64,000 bases of DNA from positions 1 through 64,000 of the forward strand of contig JAFWGI010000016.1 in the NCBI GenBank assembly GCA_017512425.1, given 5' to 3'. The DNA comes from Hyphomicrobium sp. Its GTDB lineage: Bacteria > Pseudomonadota > Alphaproteobacteria > Rhizobiales > Hyphomicrobiaceae. This document shows positions 8,719 through 16,760 of this stretch, piece after piece. Below the pieces are notes generated by a model. It saw only the letters and a program-made list of their open reading frames with translations. It ran no database searches and was not told the DNA's origin. The position numbers were made by a program, and so were the translations under genes. Position 1 is the first letter of the stretch, and each line of letters begins with the position of its first letter.

Positions 8719-11196
8719 CTACTCCTGGGGTTGGTCCAACCGGGGACCGGGCTGGGGAAGGGGCGAAGGGCCGGGCAGTAGCTCGGCTGCCCAGGCCAGA
8801 CCGCGATGGCGCAGCCAGCGCGGAGCAAAGTCGGCGCAGCCGTGCACGCCCGTGATCGCATCGATCGCGAGCTGGTCGGCCTTTGATGAGGTGGCAGTGA
8901 AGGCGAGCGCGACTTCGCCCAGGCCAAGTTCGAACAATCGGTTGCCGCGCGCCGACTGACAGTAATAGTCGCGCTTGGGCGTCGCCCGCGCGATGATCTC
9001 GATCTGCCGGTCATTGAGGCCGAAGCGCCGATAGATCGCCAATATTTGTGGTTCGACCGCACGTTCGTTGGGGAGGAAGATGCGGGTGGGGCAGCTCTCG
9101 ATGATGGCAGGCGCGATCGCCGAGCTTTCGATGTCGGCGAGGCTCTGGGTCGCAAACACCACGCTCGCATTCTTCTTGCGCAGCGTCTTGAGCCATTCAC
9201 GCAGTTGTGCGGCAAAGGCCGGGCTGTCGAGGACAAGCCAGCCCTCGTCGATGATGATCATCGTCGGCGAGCCGTCGAGCCGGCCTTCGATGCGGTGGAA
9301 CAGATAGGACAGCACGGCAGGGGCTGCGGCCGAGCCCGTCAGTCCTTCGGTTTCGAAGGCCTGAAAGCTGGCCTCGCCCAGACGTTCGCTCTCGGCATCG
9401 AGCAGCCGCCCGAACGGCCCGCCAATGCAATAGGGCGCCAGCGCCTGCTTCAAGGCCTGCGATTGGAGCAGGACGGCCAACCCGGTGAGCGTGCGCTCGG
9501 TCATGGGCGCGGTGGCGAGCGAGGTCAGCGCCGACCAGAGATGCTCCTTGGTAGCGGGATCAACCGTTACGCCTTGAGCGGTAAGGATCGCCTGGAGCCA
9601 TTCGGCCGCCCAATTGCGCTCCGCCGGTTCGTCGATCCGGGCCAGCGGTTGCAACAGCACCGTGCCAGTGCTGTCCTCAGCCAGGCCGGAACCGGTCAAC
9701 GAATTGCCGAGGTCCTGCCAGTCCCCACCGCATGCGAGCGCCGCTGCCCGGATAGAGCCGCCGAAATCGAAGGCAAAGACCTGGGCGCGATCATAGCGCT
9801 GAAACTGCAGCGCCATCAGCGCGAGCAGCACCGACTTGCCGGCCCCGGTCGGGCCGACGATCAGAGTGTGCCCGACGTCGCCAACATGGAGCGAAAACCG
9901 GAATGGGGTCGAGCCTTCGGTCCGCGCATAGAATAATGGGGCGGCGTTGAAGTGATCGTCCCGTTCCGGCCCGGCCCACACGGCAGACAGGGGGATCATG
10001 TGGGCAAGGTTCAATGTGGAGATCGGCGGTTGCCGGACATTGGCGTAGACATGGCCGGGGAGCGATCCGAGCCAGGCCTCGACCGCGTTCATGCCTTCGA
10101 CGATCACGGTAAAGTCGCGGCCCTGGATGACCTTTTCGACCAGACGCAGCTTCTCCGCAGCCAGCGCCGGATCCTCGTCCCACACCGTCACCGTCGCGGT
10201 GACATAGGCCTGGCCGACAAAATCCGATCCGAGCTCCTGCAGCGCGGCATCGGCATCGGCGGCCTTGTTCGAGGCATCGCTGTCGAGCAGCGTCGAAGCC
10301 TCGTTGGTCATCACCTCCTTGAGGATGCTTGCAACCGACTTGCGCTTGGCGAACCATTGCCGGCGGATCTTGGCGGTCAGCTTTGTGGCGTCGATCTTGT
10401 CGAGCATGACTGCGCGGGTCGACCAGCGATAGGCGAAGGCGAGCCGGTTGAGCTCGTCGAGCAGACCCGGGAAGGTGCTGCTGGGAAAGCCGACCACGGT
10501 CAGCGTGCGCAGATGCGCGCGACCGAGGCGCGGCTCGAGCCCGCCAGTTAACGGCTGATCGGCCAGCAGCGCGTCCAGATGCATCGGGATCTCGGGAACG
10601 CGGACGCGGTGACTGCGGGTGGAAACGCAACTGTGCAGGTATGTCAGCGTCTCACCGTCATCGAGCCACGCGACCTCGGGCACAAAGCCATCGATCAGGC
10701 GCAGCAGGCGCTCGGTGCGGTCGACGAAGAGGTCGAGCAGTTCTTTGGGATTGATGCCCTTTTCGGCCTTGCCCTCGTAGAGCCAGCTTTCGGCGCGGGC
10801 CGCGTCTTCGGCGGGCGGCATCCACAGCAGGGTCAGGAAATAGCGGCTTTCGAAATGGGCGCCTTCCTCGGCAAACTGCGCGGCGCGTTCGCGCTCGATT
10901 AGCGCAGAAGCGGGATCGGGAAAGTCGCTGTCGGGGTAGTCCAGCGCCGGGCGGCGCACTGCCTCGACGAAGATGGCCCAGCCTGAACCCAGTCGCCGCA
11001 GCGCGCTGTTCAGGCGCGCGGTCGTCGCGATCAGTTCTGCGGGCGTCGCGCTGTCGAGATCGGGACCGCGAAAGCGGGCCGAGCGCTGAAAGCTACCGTC
11101 CTTGTTGAGCACGACGCCGGGTGCGACCAGCGCAGCCCAGGGCAGGAAGTCGGCAAGCCGGTCGGCCTTGTTCCGGTATTCGCGAAGCGAAAGCAT
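8719..11196 (-). CDS. trbE: TrbE/VirB4-like conjugation ATPase
   Basis: An 825-residue ATPase of full family length. Residues 1-430 form the VirB4 N-terminal domain; the C-terminal motor has Walker A GPTGAGKS at 448-455 and Walker B MIIIDEGW around 646-653, followed by a conserved segment VVFATQSLADIESS. It powers pilus assembly and substrate transfer at the inner membrane. It starts 4 bases after the trbD stop and its stop is followed by trbJ. Confidence 0.96.
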   Translation of the reverse strand: MLSLREYRNKADRLADFLPWAALVAPGVVLNKDGSFQRSARFRGPDLDSATPAELIATTARLNSALRRLGSGWAIFVEAVRRPALDYPDSDFPDPASALIERERAAQFAEEGAHFESRYFLTLLWMPPAEDAARAESWLYEGKAEKGINPKELLDLFVDRTERLLRLIDGFVPEVAWLDDGETLTYLHSCVSTRSHRVRVPEIPMHLDALLADQPLTGGLEPRLGRAHLRTLTVVGFPSSTFPGLLDELNRLAFAYRWSTRAVMLDKIDATKLTAKIRRQWFAKRKSVASILKEVMTNEASTLLDSDASNKAADADAALQELGSDFVGQAYVTATVTVWDEDPALAAEKLRLVEKVIQGRDFTVIVEGMNAVEAWLGSLPGHVYANVRQPPISTLNLAHMIPLSAVWAGPERDDHFNAAPLFYARTEGSTPFRFSLHVGDVGHTLIVGPTGAGKSVLLALMALQFQRYDRAQVFAFDFGGSIRAAALACGGDWQDLGNSLTGSGLAEDSTGTVLLQPLARIDEPAERNWAAEWLQAILTAQGVTVDPATKEHLWSALTSLATAPMTERTLTGLAVLLQSQALKQALAPYCIGGPFGRLLDAESERLGEASFQAFETEGLTGSAAAPAVLSYLFHRIEGRLDGSPTMIIIDEGWLVLDSPAFAAQLREWLKTLRKKNASVVFATQSLADIESSAIAPAIIESCPTRIFLPNERAVEPQILAIYRRFGLNDRQIEIIARATPKRDYYCQSARGNRLFELGLGEVALAFTATSSKADQLAIDAITGVHGCADFAPRWLRHRGLAWAAELLPGPSPLPQPGPRLDQPQE

Positions 11197-11200
11197 GGGA

Positions 11201-11476
11201 TCAGACCCTCAGGAAAGTGGGGAAGCGCAGATGCCGTCGCGCGACATCGACGAATTGCGGATCGCGCCGCGCCGCCCAGACCGAGACCATGTGGCCCAGC
11301 GCGAAGATCACCACGCCGGCGATCCACAGGCGCAGGCCAAGCCCGATCGCGGCGGCCAGCGTCGCATTGGTGATCGCCAGCCCGCGCGGTGCGCCACCAA
11401 GCAGGATATGCTCGGTCAGCGCGCGGTGAACCGGAACGACAAAGCCCGGCACGGCTTCTGGCGCCGCGGTCTCCAT
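11201..11476 (-). CDS. trbD: TrbD/VirB3-like conjugative transfer protein
   Basis: A 91-residue membrane protein: a short N terminus (VPVHRALTEHILLGGAPRG, typical of VirB3/TrbD), two adjacent membrane helices (about residues 33-68) and a basic C-terminal tail ending LRFPTFLRV. The ATG at 11476 overlaps the trbC stop by one base, fixing the start; the longer open frame upstream is only the shadow of trbC. VirB3 partners the VirB4 ATPase encoded next to it. Confidence 0.92.
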   Translation of the reverse strand: METAAPEAVPGFVVPVHRALTEHILLGGAPRGLAITNATLAAAIGLGLRLWIAGVVIFALGHMVSVWAARRDPQFVDVARRHLRFPTFLRV

Positions 11477-11808
11477 CAGACGAGAGCCCCGCCGCCGAAC
11501 GAGAAGAACGACAGGAAGAAGGATGAGGCGGCAAAGGCGATCGACAGGCCGAACACGATCTGGATCATCCGTCGCGCCCCGCCCGAGGTGTCGCCGAAAG
11601 CGAGTGCTAGACCAGTCGCAATGATGATCATCACCGCGACGATCTTGGCGACGGGGCCCTGGATGGACTCGAGGATCGACTGGAGCGGCGCCTCCCACGG
11701 CATCGATGAGCCCGCCGCATGGGCAGGGCCCGTAATGGCAAGAGCAACGAAGCCGCCGAGCATGGCAGCGGAGAGGCGGGCACGGGCGCGCGATAGGGTG
11801 CGGATCAC
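11476..11808 (-). CDS. trbC: TrbC/VirB2-like pilin
   Basis: A 110-residue prepilin. A basic N terminus and long signal peptide (to about residue 32, ITGPAHAA) are followed by the mature pilin with two membrane helices (about 52-70 and 85-103) separated by a short polar loop containing SGGARRM. This is the VirB2/TrbC architecture for the conjugative pilus subunit. It overlaps trbB by 4 bases. Confidence 0.92.
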   Translation of the reverse strand: MIRTLSRARARLSAAMLGGFVALAITGPAHAAGSSMPWEAPLQSILESIQGPVAKIVAVMIIIATGLALAFGDTSGGARRMIQIVFGLSIAFAASSFFLSFFSFGGGALV

Positions 11809-12788
11809 GATGAAACTCCTGTGGCTGGGGGTGTGATTGGTAGGATCTGGTAGTCGCCGCGATCATCGAGCCCGGTGACCTCAGCGAGTTCGGCGAGCCG
11901 CCGTCCGGTCCCGTCGCGGACCAGGACGGCGATCACATCAATGGTCTCGGCGATCAGCGCGCGCGGCACAGTGACGACGCTTTCCTGGATCAGCTGCTCC
12001 ATGCGCCGCAGGACCCCAAGCGCCGATCCTGCGTGGATCGTGCCGACGCCTCCGGGATGGCCGGTGCCCCAGGCTTTGAGTAGGTCGAGCGCTTCGGCTC
12101 CGCGCACCTCGCCGATCGGGATGCGGTCGGGCCGCAGGCGCAGGGCCGAGCGAACCAGGTCGGAGAGCGTGACCACGCCGTCTTTGGTGCGCAGCGAGAC
12201 AAGGTTGGGCGCTGCGCATTGCAGTTCGCGCGTGTCCTCGATCAGGACCACGCGGTCGTCGGTCTTGGCGACTTCGGCCAGCAGCGCGTTGGTGAGGGTG
12301 GTCTTGCCGGTCGACGTGCCGCCAGCGACCAAGATGTTCTTCCGGGCCGCAACGGTGCGAACCAGCGCGTCGGCCTGCCATGCAGACATGATGTTCGCTG
12401 CAACGTAATCTGCGAGCGTGAACACCGCGACGGCGGGCTTGCGGATCGCGAAGCTCGGCGCTGCCACCACCGGCGGCAGCAGACCTTCGAAGCGCTCACC
12501 CGTATCGGGAAGCTCCGCCGACACCCGCGGCGCCTTGGCATGAACCTCGGCTCCGACATGATGCGCCACCAAGCGGATGATCCGCTCGCCATCGGCAGCA
12601 CACATCCCGCTCCCCGTATCGGCGATCCCGGCTCCGAGCCGGTCGATCCACAGCCGTCCATCGGGATTGAGCATGACCTCGATGACCGAGGCATCTTCAA
12701 GCCAGGCGGCAATCTCCGGCCCGAGCGCAGTGCGCAGCATGCGCGCTCCGCGCGACGATGCTTGCGACTGGATGGGGATGACGCTCAT
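11805..12788 (-). CDS. trbB: TrbB/VirB11-like conjugation ATPase
   Basis: A 327-residue hexameric-type traffic ATPase from the chosen ATG at 12788 (MSVIPIQSQ). Walker A GGTSTGKT lies at 156-163; the Asp box [12 protein letters not shown], the segment [12 protein letters not shown] and the His box [15 protein letters not shown] follow in the usual order. The protein energises pilus assembly with TrbE. It is the first gene of the visible transfer operon: no traG-type coupling protein or ribbon-helix-helix gene lies upstream, where these usually are. Confidence 0.95.
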   Translation of the reverse strand: MSVIPIQSQASSRGARMLRTALGPEIAAWLEDASVIEVMLNPDGRLWIDRLGAGIADTGSGMCAADGERIIRLVAHHVGAEVHAKAPRVSAELPDTGERFEGLLPPVVAAPSFAIRKPAVAVFTLADYVAANIMSAWQADALVRTVAARKNILVAGGTSTGKTTLTNALLAEVAKTDDRVVLIEDTRELQCAAPNLVSLRTKDGVVTLSDLVRSALRLRPDRIPIGEVRGAEALDLLKAWGTGHPGGVGTIHAGSALGVLRRMEQLIQESVVTVPRALIAETIDVIAVLVRDGTGRRLAELAEVTGLDDRGDYQILPITPPATGVSS

Positions 12789-13155
12789 GAATTGCCTCGT
12801 GTCGGCGAGGCAACCAATCATCGGCTGCGCTCGTGAGGCAGATCAAAGAGACATCAAAGCGGGTGAATGCAACAGCGAGTTGCGGGCGGCGTATCTTAGC
12901 GGAAAGGCAGAAAGGCTAGCGTAGTATGAGCCTCAAATGACCGCTTGATTGGACAATCCGGAAAGTCGGCTTTTAAGCTGTGGAGGGGCTACGCGGCCCT
13001 CCGCTCATAAGGCAAGCATCTTGGCAAGTAAGTCGGCGGAGGCATGTGCACCGACGCGATCAACTGGCGCTTTGCGCGCGCGCAGCGGGCAGGAGATTTG
13101 GTGACGCCTGCCGCGGTAACAAGCTATACTTGGGCGGCAACGAAGCGGTTGGTCT
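12789..13155. other. 367-base region without a recognised gene upstream of trbB
   Basis: The place where traG and a small copG-like gene are usually found ahead of trbB. Neither is present; short open frames here have no ribosome site or family features. The promoter of the trb operon (minus strand) and of the HEPN-like gene (plus strand) should lie here, but I see no clear -35/-10 pair. It may mark the edge of a deletion within the conjugative element. Confidence 0.4.
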
Positions 13156-13650
13156 ATGGCATTCAAAAGAGTTGATCAGATTCTCACGGCGGACGCTCGC
13201 TATGCAGGACTTGTCGTCGTCGACGGCGACGGCGCTCGTCCGATCGACCTGCCCGCGCACCACGCCGCCGTCGCGTCCGTCACGCTGCGCGGCACCGCGC
13301 CGGGCGAGGTGCGGGATGCATTCGACCGTGCGCGCAATCTCGTCATCTATGCCTATTTCGATTATGATCTATTGGTGAATGCCGAAATCCAGGCGCTCGG
13401 CGCGGTCGAACTCGCGCTTCGATTACGGCTGGCGGGGCAATCGAGCGACACGTTGCACAACCTCGTCGAGCGCGCGCGCAAACACGCTATCTTTCCCAAA
13501 TGGTCTCGCGCGCAACCGATCGATCGCGCGCAGTCGCTGGTCGCGATGCGCAATGGCCTGTCGCACGGCACCACCGACATCCACACGCCGGGAATGACGA
13601 TGATCGTACTCGAAGGCTGCGCCTGGGCGATCGACTGCGCCTTTCCTTGA
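13156..13650 (+). CDS. HEPN-like protein of unknown function
   Basis: A 164-residue helical protein. Residues about 50-140 are mostly amphipathic helices and end with R132-NGLS-H137, an Arg-x4-His arrangement that is the catalytic signature of HEPN ribonuclease domains, followed by Gly as in many Abi/MNT-type members. No signal peptide or membrane helix is visible. It stands alone: the next gene is convergent 7 bases away and no nucleotidyltransferase antitoxin is adjacent, which would be the usual partner. An RNase toxin or abortive-infection role is inference from the motif and the nuclease-rich surroundings. Confidence 0.6.
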   Translation: MAFKRVDQILTADARYAGLVVVDGDGARPIDLPAHHAAVASVTLRGTAPGEVRDAFDRARNLVIYAYFDYDLLVNAEIQALGAVELALRLRLAGQSSDTLHNLVERARKHAIFPKWSRAQPIDRAQSLVAMRNGLSHGTTDIHTPGMTMIVLEGCAWAIDCAFP

Positions 13651-13657
13651 TCGGCGC

Positions 13658-14851
13658 TCAGTGTTGGGGATAGCCGAGCTTGCCTAAGGGAAGTCCGGGC
13701 GGCGCGAATCGCTTCTTCGACAGGTCGAGCTCGCCCAAGGTCCGCAATTTGTCTTCAAGGCGTTCGTCGATCCACGCCCGCGATCGGTCGGTGAGCACCA
13801 TGCCCGGTTTGCGGTTATAGGCGATCATCGGATCGATATTGCCCCTGCCTGCCGCAGCGTTTCGCTGCGTCGAGGCGAAGCTGTCCGATTTCATCGCCGC
13901 CATCATCGCGCGGAACGACACGCCATCGTCGAGCGTCCCGTCGAGGAACCGAGTATCGTGCACCCGCACATAATTGGCCCAATTTTGCTTCCACGGCCGC
14001 AGGGCGATCTCCGCCCTGCTGGCGACATCGACATCGTCACGATGTTCGCGGCCGATTGCCTTGCCGAAGATCATCAGATCGTCCGGGCTATGGACGAGGC
14101 GCCCGAGATACAGAACGTCGCCGTCCTTGACCTGCCGGGGATGGATTGCGCTGGGATACGTGAACGCCCAATTAGCGCCCGACTCCGCGACGACATCGTC
14201 GGTGCGGAGATCACGGCTCGCCTTGTTGTCACCCGTTCCTGAGAATTTGACAAAGGCCTGATTGGCAAAGGAGGGCGTGGCCGCAGTCGACGTGACGAAC
14301 GGACTGTCGGCGGGAACCTTCGCGCCGAAATCGGGGAGCGATTGCTTGGGCTTTCCCGGATTGGCGACGCGCCGCGCTTCGAGGATTTTCTCCCACTCCT
14401 TGAGCTTCACCGGGGTGAGATCGGCGCCGGCCAGCTTCCATAGCCGCTCGAAATAGTCGCCGCAGGTCGAGACGATCGCGGGATCGCCGGCGGCGAAGCC
14501 GAATTCGTGGTTTCGCCGCATCGCCGCCTCGGTGACGTTGGCGCTCGTCGCGATCACGCTGGCGTTGCCGAACAGATAGAGCTTCGCGTGCAGCCCGCGC
14601 ACGCCGCGCACCTTGCCGCCCGCCGCCAACACCGCGCGCAGTGCCGCGATGTCGCTGACGCCCTGGTCGAAGCAGTTTAGATCGAAGCGCGTGATCAGTT
14701 CGATGTTCTTGGCCGTGCCCTCGCGGACGATCCGTTGTAGCGCCGTCGCCTTAACGAACGGGCAGACGATCCGGAGACCGGAAGGATGGGCGCGTCGCGC
14801 CGCCAGGAGCTCGCGCTCCCACGCCTCGCTGATCAACCGAAAATCCGCCAT
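13658..14851 (-). CDS. Phospholipase D-like domain protein
   Basis: A 397-residue protein from the ATG at 14851 (MADFRLISEAWEREL). The N-terminal 120 residues show a PLD-like core: IVCPFVKATAL, then the motif LHAKLYLF with His88 and Lys90, followed by TSANVTEAAM. The usual Asp of HxKxxxxD is replaced, and only one copy of the motif is seen, so a homodimeric active site or a degenerate enzyme is possible. The C-terminal 250 residues are unassigned. It is the last gene of an apparent operon with a small membrane protein and an XRE regulator. PLD-like nucleases of this type occur in helicase- or restriction-linked defence genes, but no helicase is present. Confidence 0.65.
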   Translation of the reverse strand: MADFRLISEAWERELLAARRAHPSGLRIVCPFVKATALQRIVREGTAKNIELITRFDLNCFDQGVSDIAALRAVLAAGGKVRGVRGLHAKLYLFGNASVIATSANVTEAAMRRNHEFGFAAGDPAIVSTCGDYFERLWKLAGADLTPVKLKEWEKILEARRVANPGKPKQSLPDFGAKVPADSPFVTSTAATPSFANQAFVKFSGTGDNKASRDLRTDDVVAESGANWAFTYPSAIHPRQVKDGDVLYLGRLVHSPDDLMIFGKAIGREHRDDVDVASRAEIALRPWKQNWANYVRVHDTRFLDGTLDDGVSFRAMMAAMKSDSFASTQRNAAAGRGNIDPMIAYNRKPGMVLTDRSRAWIDERLEDKLRTLGELDLSKKRFAPPGLPLGKLGYPQH

Positions 14852-14898
14852 CCGCCCCCTCTTTCCCTCAACCCCCGGCGTCATGCCTGGATATACCA

Positions 14899-15030
14899 TC
14901 AGGATGGTAGCAGGATATAGCCACTGGTGGCCGCGACCACCAAGGCGATCACCACGCGCGCCGCCCATTTGCCGAGTTCCTCGACGAACGCGCCGGTGAA
15001 CCGGTCGATCGGCCTGGGCTCGCTCGCCAT
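14899..15030 (-). CDS. Small single-pass membrane protein
   Basis: A 43-residue product: a short polar N terminus (ASEPRPIDRFTGAFVEELG) followed by one hydrophobic helix (about residues 25-42, AARVVIALVVAATSGYIL) up to the end. Its ATG overlaps the stop of the XRE gene by one base, a strong sign that it is translated. The downstream PLD-like gene begins 48 bases later. The function is unknown; position suggests a membrane-bound component of the same module. Confidence 0.55.
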   Translation of the reverse strand: MASEPRPIDRFTGAFVEELGKWAARVVIALVVAATSGYILLPS

Positions 15031-15776
15031 CAGTCGTCCTCGGCGAAATAGTCGGCAAGCATCTGCTGCTCGTCGACCCGAGCGTCTGCCCACAAGATCG
15101 GGATCGTCCCTGCGGCGGGATTTGAGCGGCGCGAGCGCACCGCGAGGAGCGCTATCGCGATCGGCTCACCGCCGTGGGTCGGTTCAGCGTCATAGGTGCC
15201 GGTGAGGATCGCCGCCGCGTGCGTGCGCTCGATCCGCTCGACACAGGCGAGGAGGTCGCGCCACAGCGGCCTGACTCGGAAGTCGCGCTCGGGCTTGCGC
15301 CCGATCAGCCCGAGGCGTTCGGCCTGGACGAAGGACGCGAGATCGAGCCATTCGCGCAATTCTGCGAGGTCGTCAGCGGCATCCGGCCCGAGATCGGATT
15401 GAAAAAGCAGGCTGTGGGTGGCGAGCATCGCCTTGAGCTGTAGTTCGCTCCGAAATGGTGCCACCGGTACCGGTACGCGGCCCTCGGTCCAAGCGAACAT
15501 CTCCACGAAATTGGCGGCGGCCTCTTCGGCCGTGGGGCGCATACGCGGACGAAGGAATTCATCCTCGGGCTGGCGCAGCGCGACGGCGATTTTGCGGAGC
15601 TGCGCTGGGCGCACCCGGATGCCGCGCTCGACGCGCTGCACCGTCGCGAGCGAGACACGGGCTTCGCATGCCAGCGTTTGCTGCTTCCAGCGGAAGAACA
15701 TCCGCTGCAATTTCACGAAATTGGCGATGGCGGCGCCGTCGAGGACAAAAGTCGCTGAGGGATCGATCGTAGTCAT
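15030..15776 (-). CDS. XRE-type helix-turn-helix protein with unknown C-terminal domain
   Basis: A 248-residue protein starting at the ATG at 15776. Residues about 28-75 form a Cro/C1-type helix-turn-helix (LACEARVSLATVQRVERGIRVRPAQLRKIAVALR), placed after a short N-terminal helix. The remaining 170 residues are acidic and helical with no family I recognise. It leads the operon with the small membrane protein and the PLD-like gene, so it may be both regulator and sensor, as in several phage-defence modules. The upstream ORF extension to 16085 is the shadow of the divergent PIN-like gene. Confidence 0.7.
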   Translation of the reverse strand: MTTIDPSATFVLDGAAIANFVKLQRMFFRWKQQTLACEARVSLATVQRVERGIRVRPAQLRKIAVALRQPEDEFLRPRMRPTAEEAAANFVEMFAWTEGRVPVPVAPFRSELQLKAMLATHSLLFQSDLGPDAADDLAELREWLDLASFVQAERLGLIGRKPERDFRVRPLWRDLLACVERIERTHAAAILTGTYDAEPTHGGEPIAIALLAVRSRRSNPAAGTIPILWADARVDEQQMLADYFAEDD

Positions 15777-15908
15777 GGCTGTCAGTATGATGCAGTTTGT
15801 CTGTAAATTAGAGAGTGATATGCACGTCAGTTTGGTCACCCAACCCCCGTCCGAAAATCCATGCGGGAGCCACCCCACGCCGGCGAACGGATCGATAAGG
15901 ACGTCACG

Positions 15909-16760
15909 GTGGCGGTGAAGCGTCACGTCATTGATACCAACTATCTCGGCTATGATGACTTGGCCGCGTTTCTTGGCCGCTCGACCGACAATTACGCGGT
16001 GATCGCGGAGATGACATTGGTCGAGGTGCACAAGAAAGCGGCGGCGTTCCAGGCGCGCCAGCTCCTCAAAATCCTGTGTCGGCACCCGCGCCAGGTCATC
16101 ATCCTACGCAGCACGCTCGATCTCTATCGCGATCGAGGTGACAGCAAAGGGCTGGTCAACCGCCTCATCGAGCCGAAACAGACCGGGTCATTCGGCGAAT
16201 ATTGCCGCACCGTGATTGACGTTCCCGACGACGAGCACGTCGATGCGCACTTCGCGCTGATGGAGGAGCAGTCGCGCGCGCAGGTCGCCGACCTGCAAGC
16301 GTCGGTCGGCAACATCCTCAACCTATTCGAGCGCTGCGTGACGATCTTCGAGCGTGGTGAGCTCGACAGGTTGCGCAAGCGGATTCCTTATTCGGAAGCG
16401 TTGCAGCGCAAGCTCATCCACCTCAGCATGGACATCCACAAAGTGTTGCTGCGATCGCTCAACATCGAGCAGCGCTTCTACCCCAAGACGACGCCATGCA
16501 CGCTTAACACGTTTGTGTTCCGCTACGCACTTTGCGTCGTGATCTTCCTGACACGCTGGATCCGTCACGGCGAGGCCAAAGAGATTCGGCAAGAGCGGCT
16601 CGTCAACCACGTGATGGATTTGAAGACGGCGGCGGTCGCGACCTTCTTCGACGGACTCAAGACGCATGACGAAATGCCCAAGGACGTCCATCTCGAGGCG
16701 AAATATGTGCTATCGGCGATCGGTGCCTATACCAATTGCGGCAAAGGCGGATGGCGATGA
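15909..16760 (+). CDS. PIN-like nuclease-type protein of unknown function
   Basis: A 283-residue protein. The N terminus reads KRHVIDTNYLGYDDLAAFL, the first strand and Asp-containing motif of PIN-like domains, followed by VIAEMTLVEVHK with the expected second acidic residue. The C-terminal two thirds are helical and unassigned. The GTG at 15909 has an AAGG site 8 bases upstream and gives the standard PIN opening; an ATG at 15861 is possible but has no ribosome site. The gene overlaps the next one by 10 bases, so the two are probably one transcription unit. PIN-domain proteins are usually RNases; the target here is unknown. Confidence 0.55.
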   Translation: MAVKRHVIDTNYLGYDDLAAFLGRSTDNYAVIAEMTLVEVHKKAAAFQARQLLKILCRHPRQVIILRSTLDLYRDRGDSKGLVNRLIEPKQTGSFGEYCRTVIDVPDDEHVDAHFALMEEQSRAQVADLQASVGNILNLFERCVTIFERGELDRLRKRIPYSEALQRKLIHLSMDIHKVLLRSLNIEQRFYPKTTPCTLNTFVFRYALCVVIFLTRWIRHGEAKEIRQERLVNHVMDLKTAAVATFFDGLKTHDEMPKDVHLEAKYVLSAIGAYTNCGKGGWR

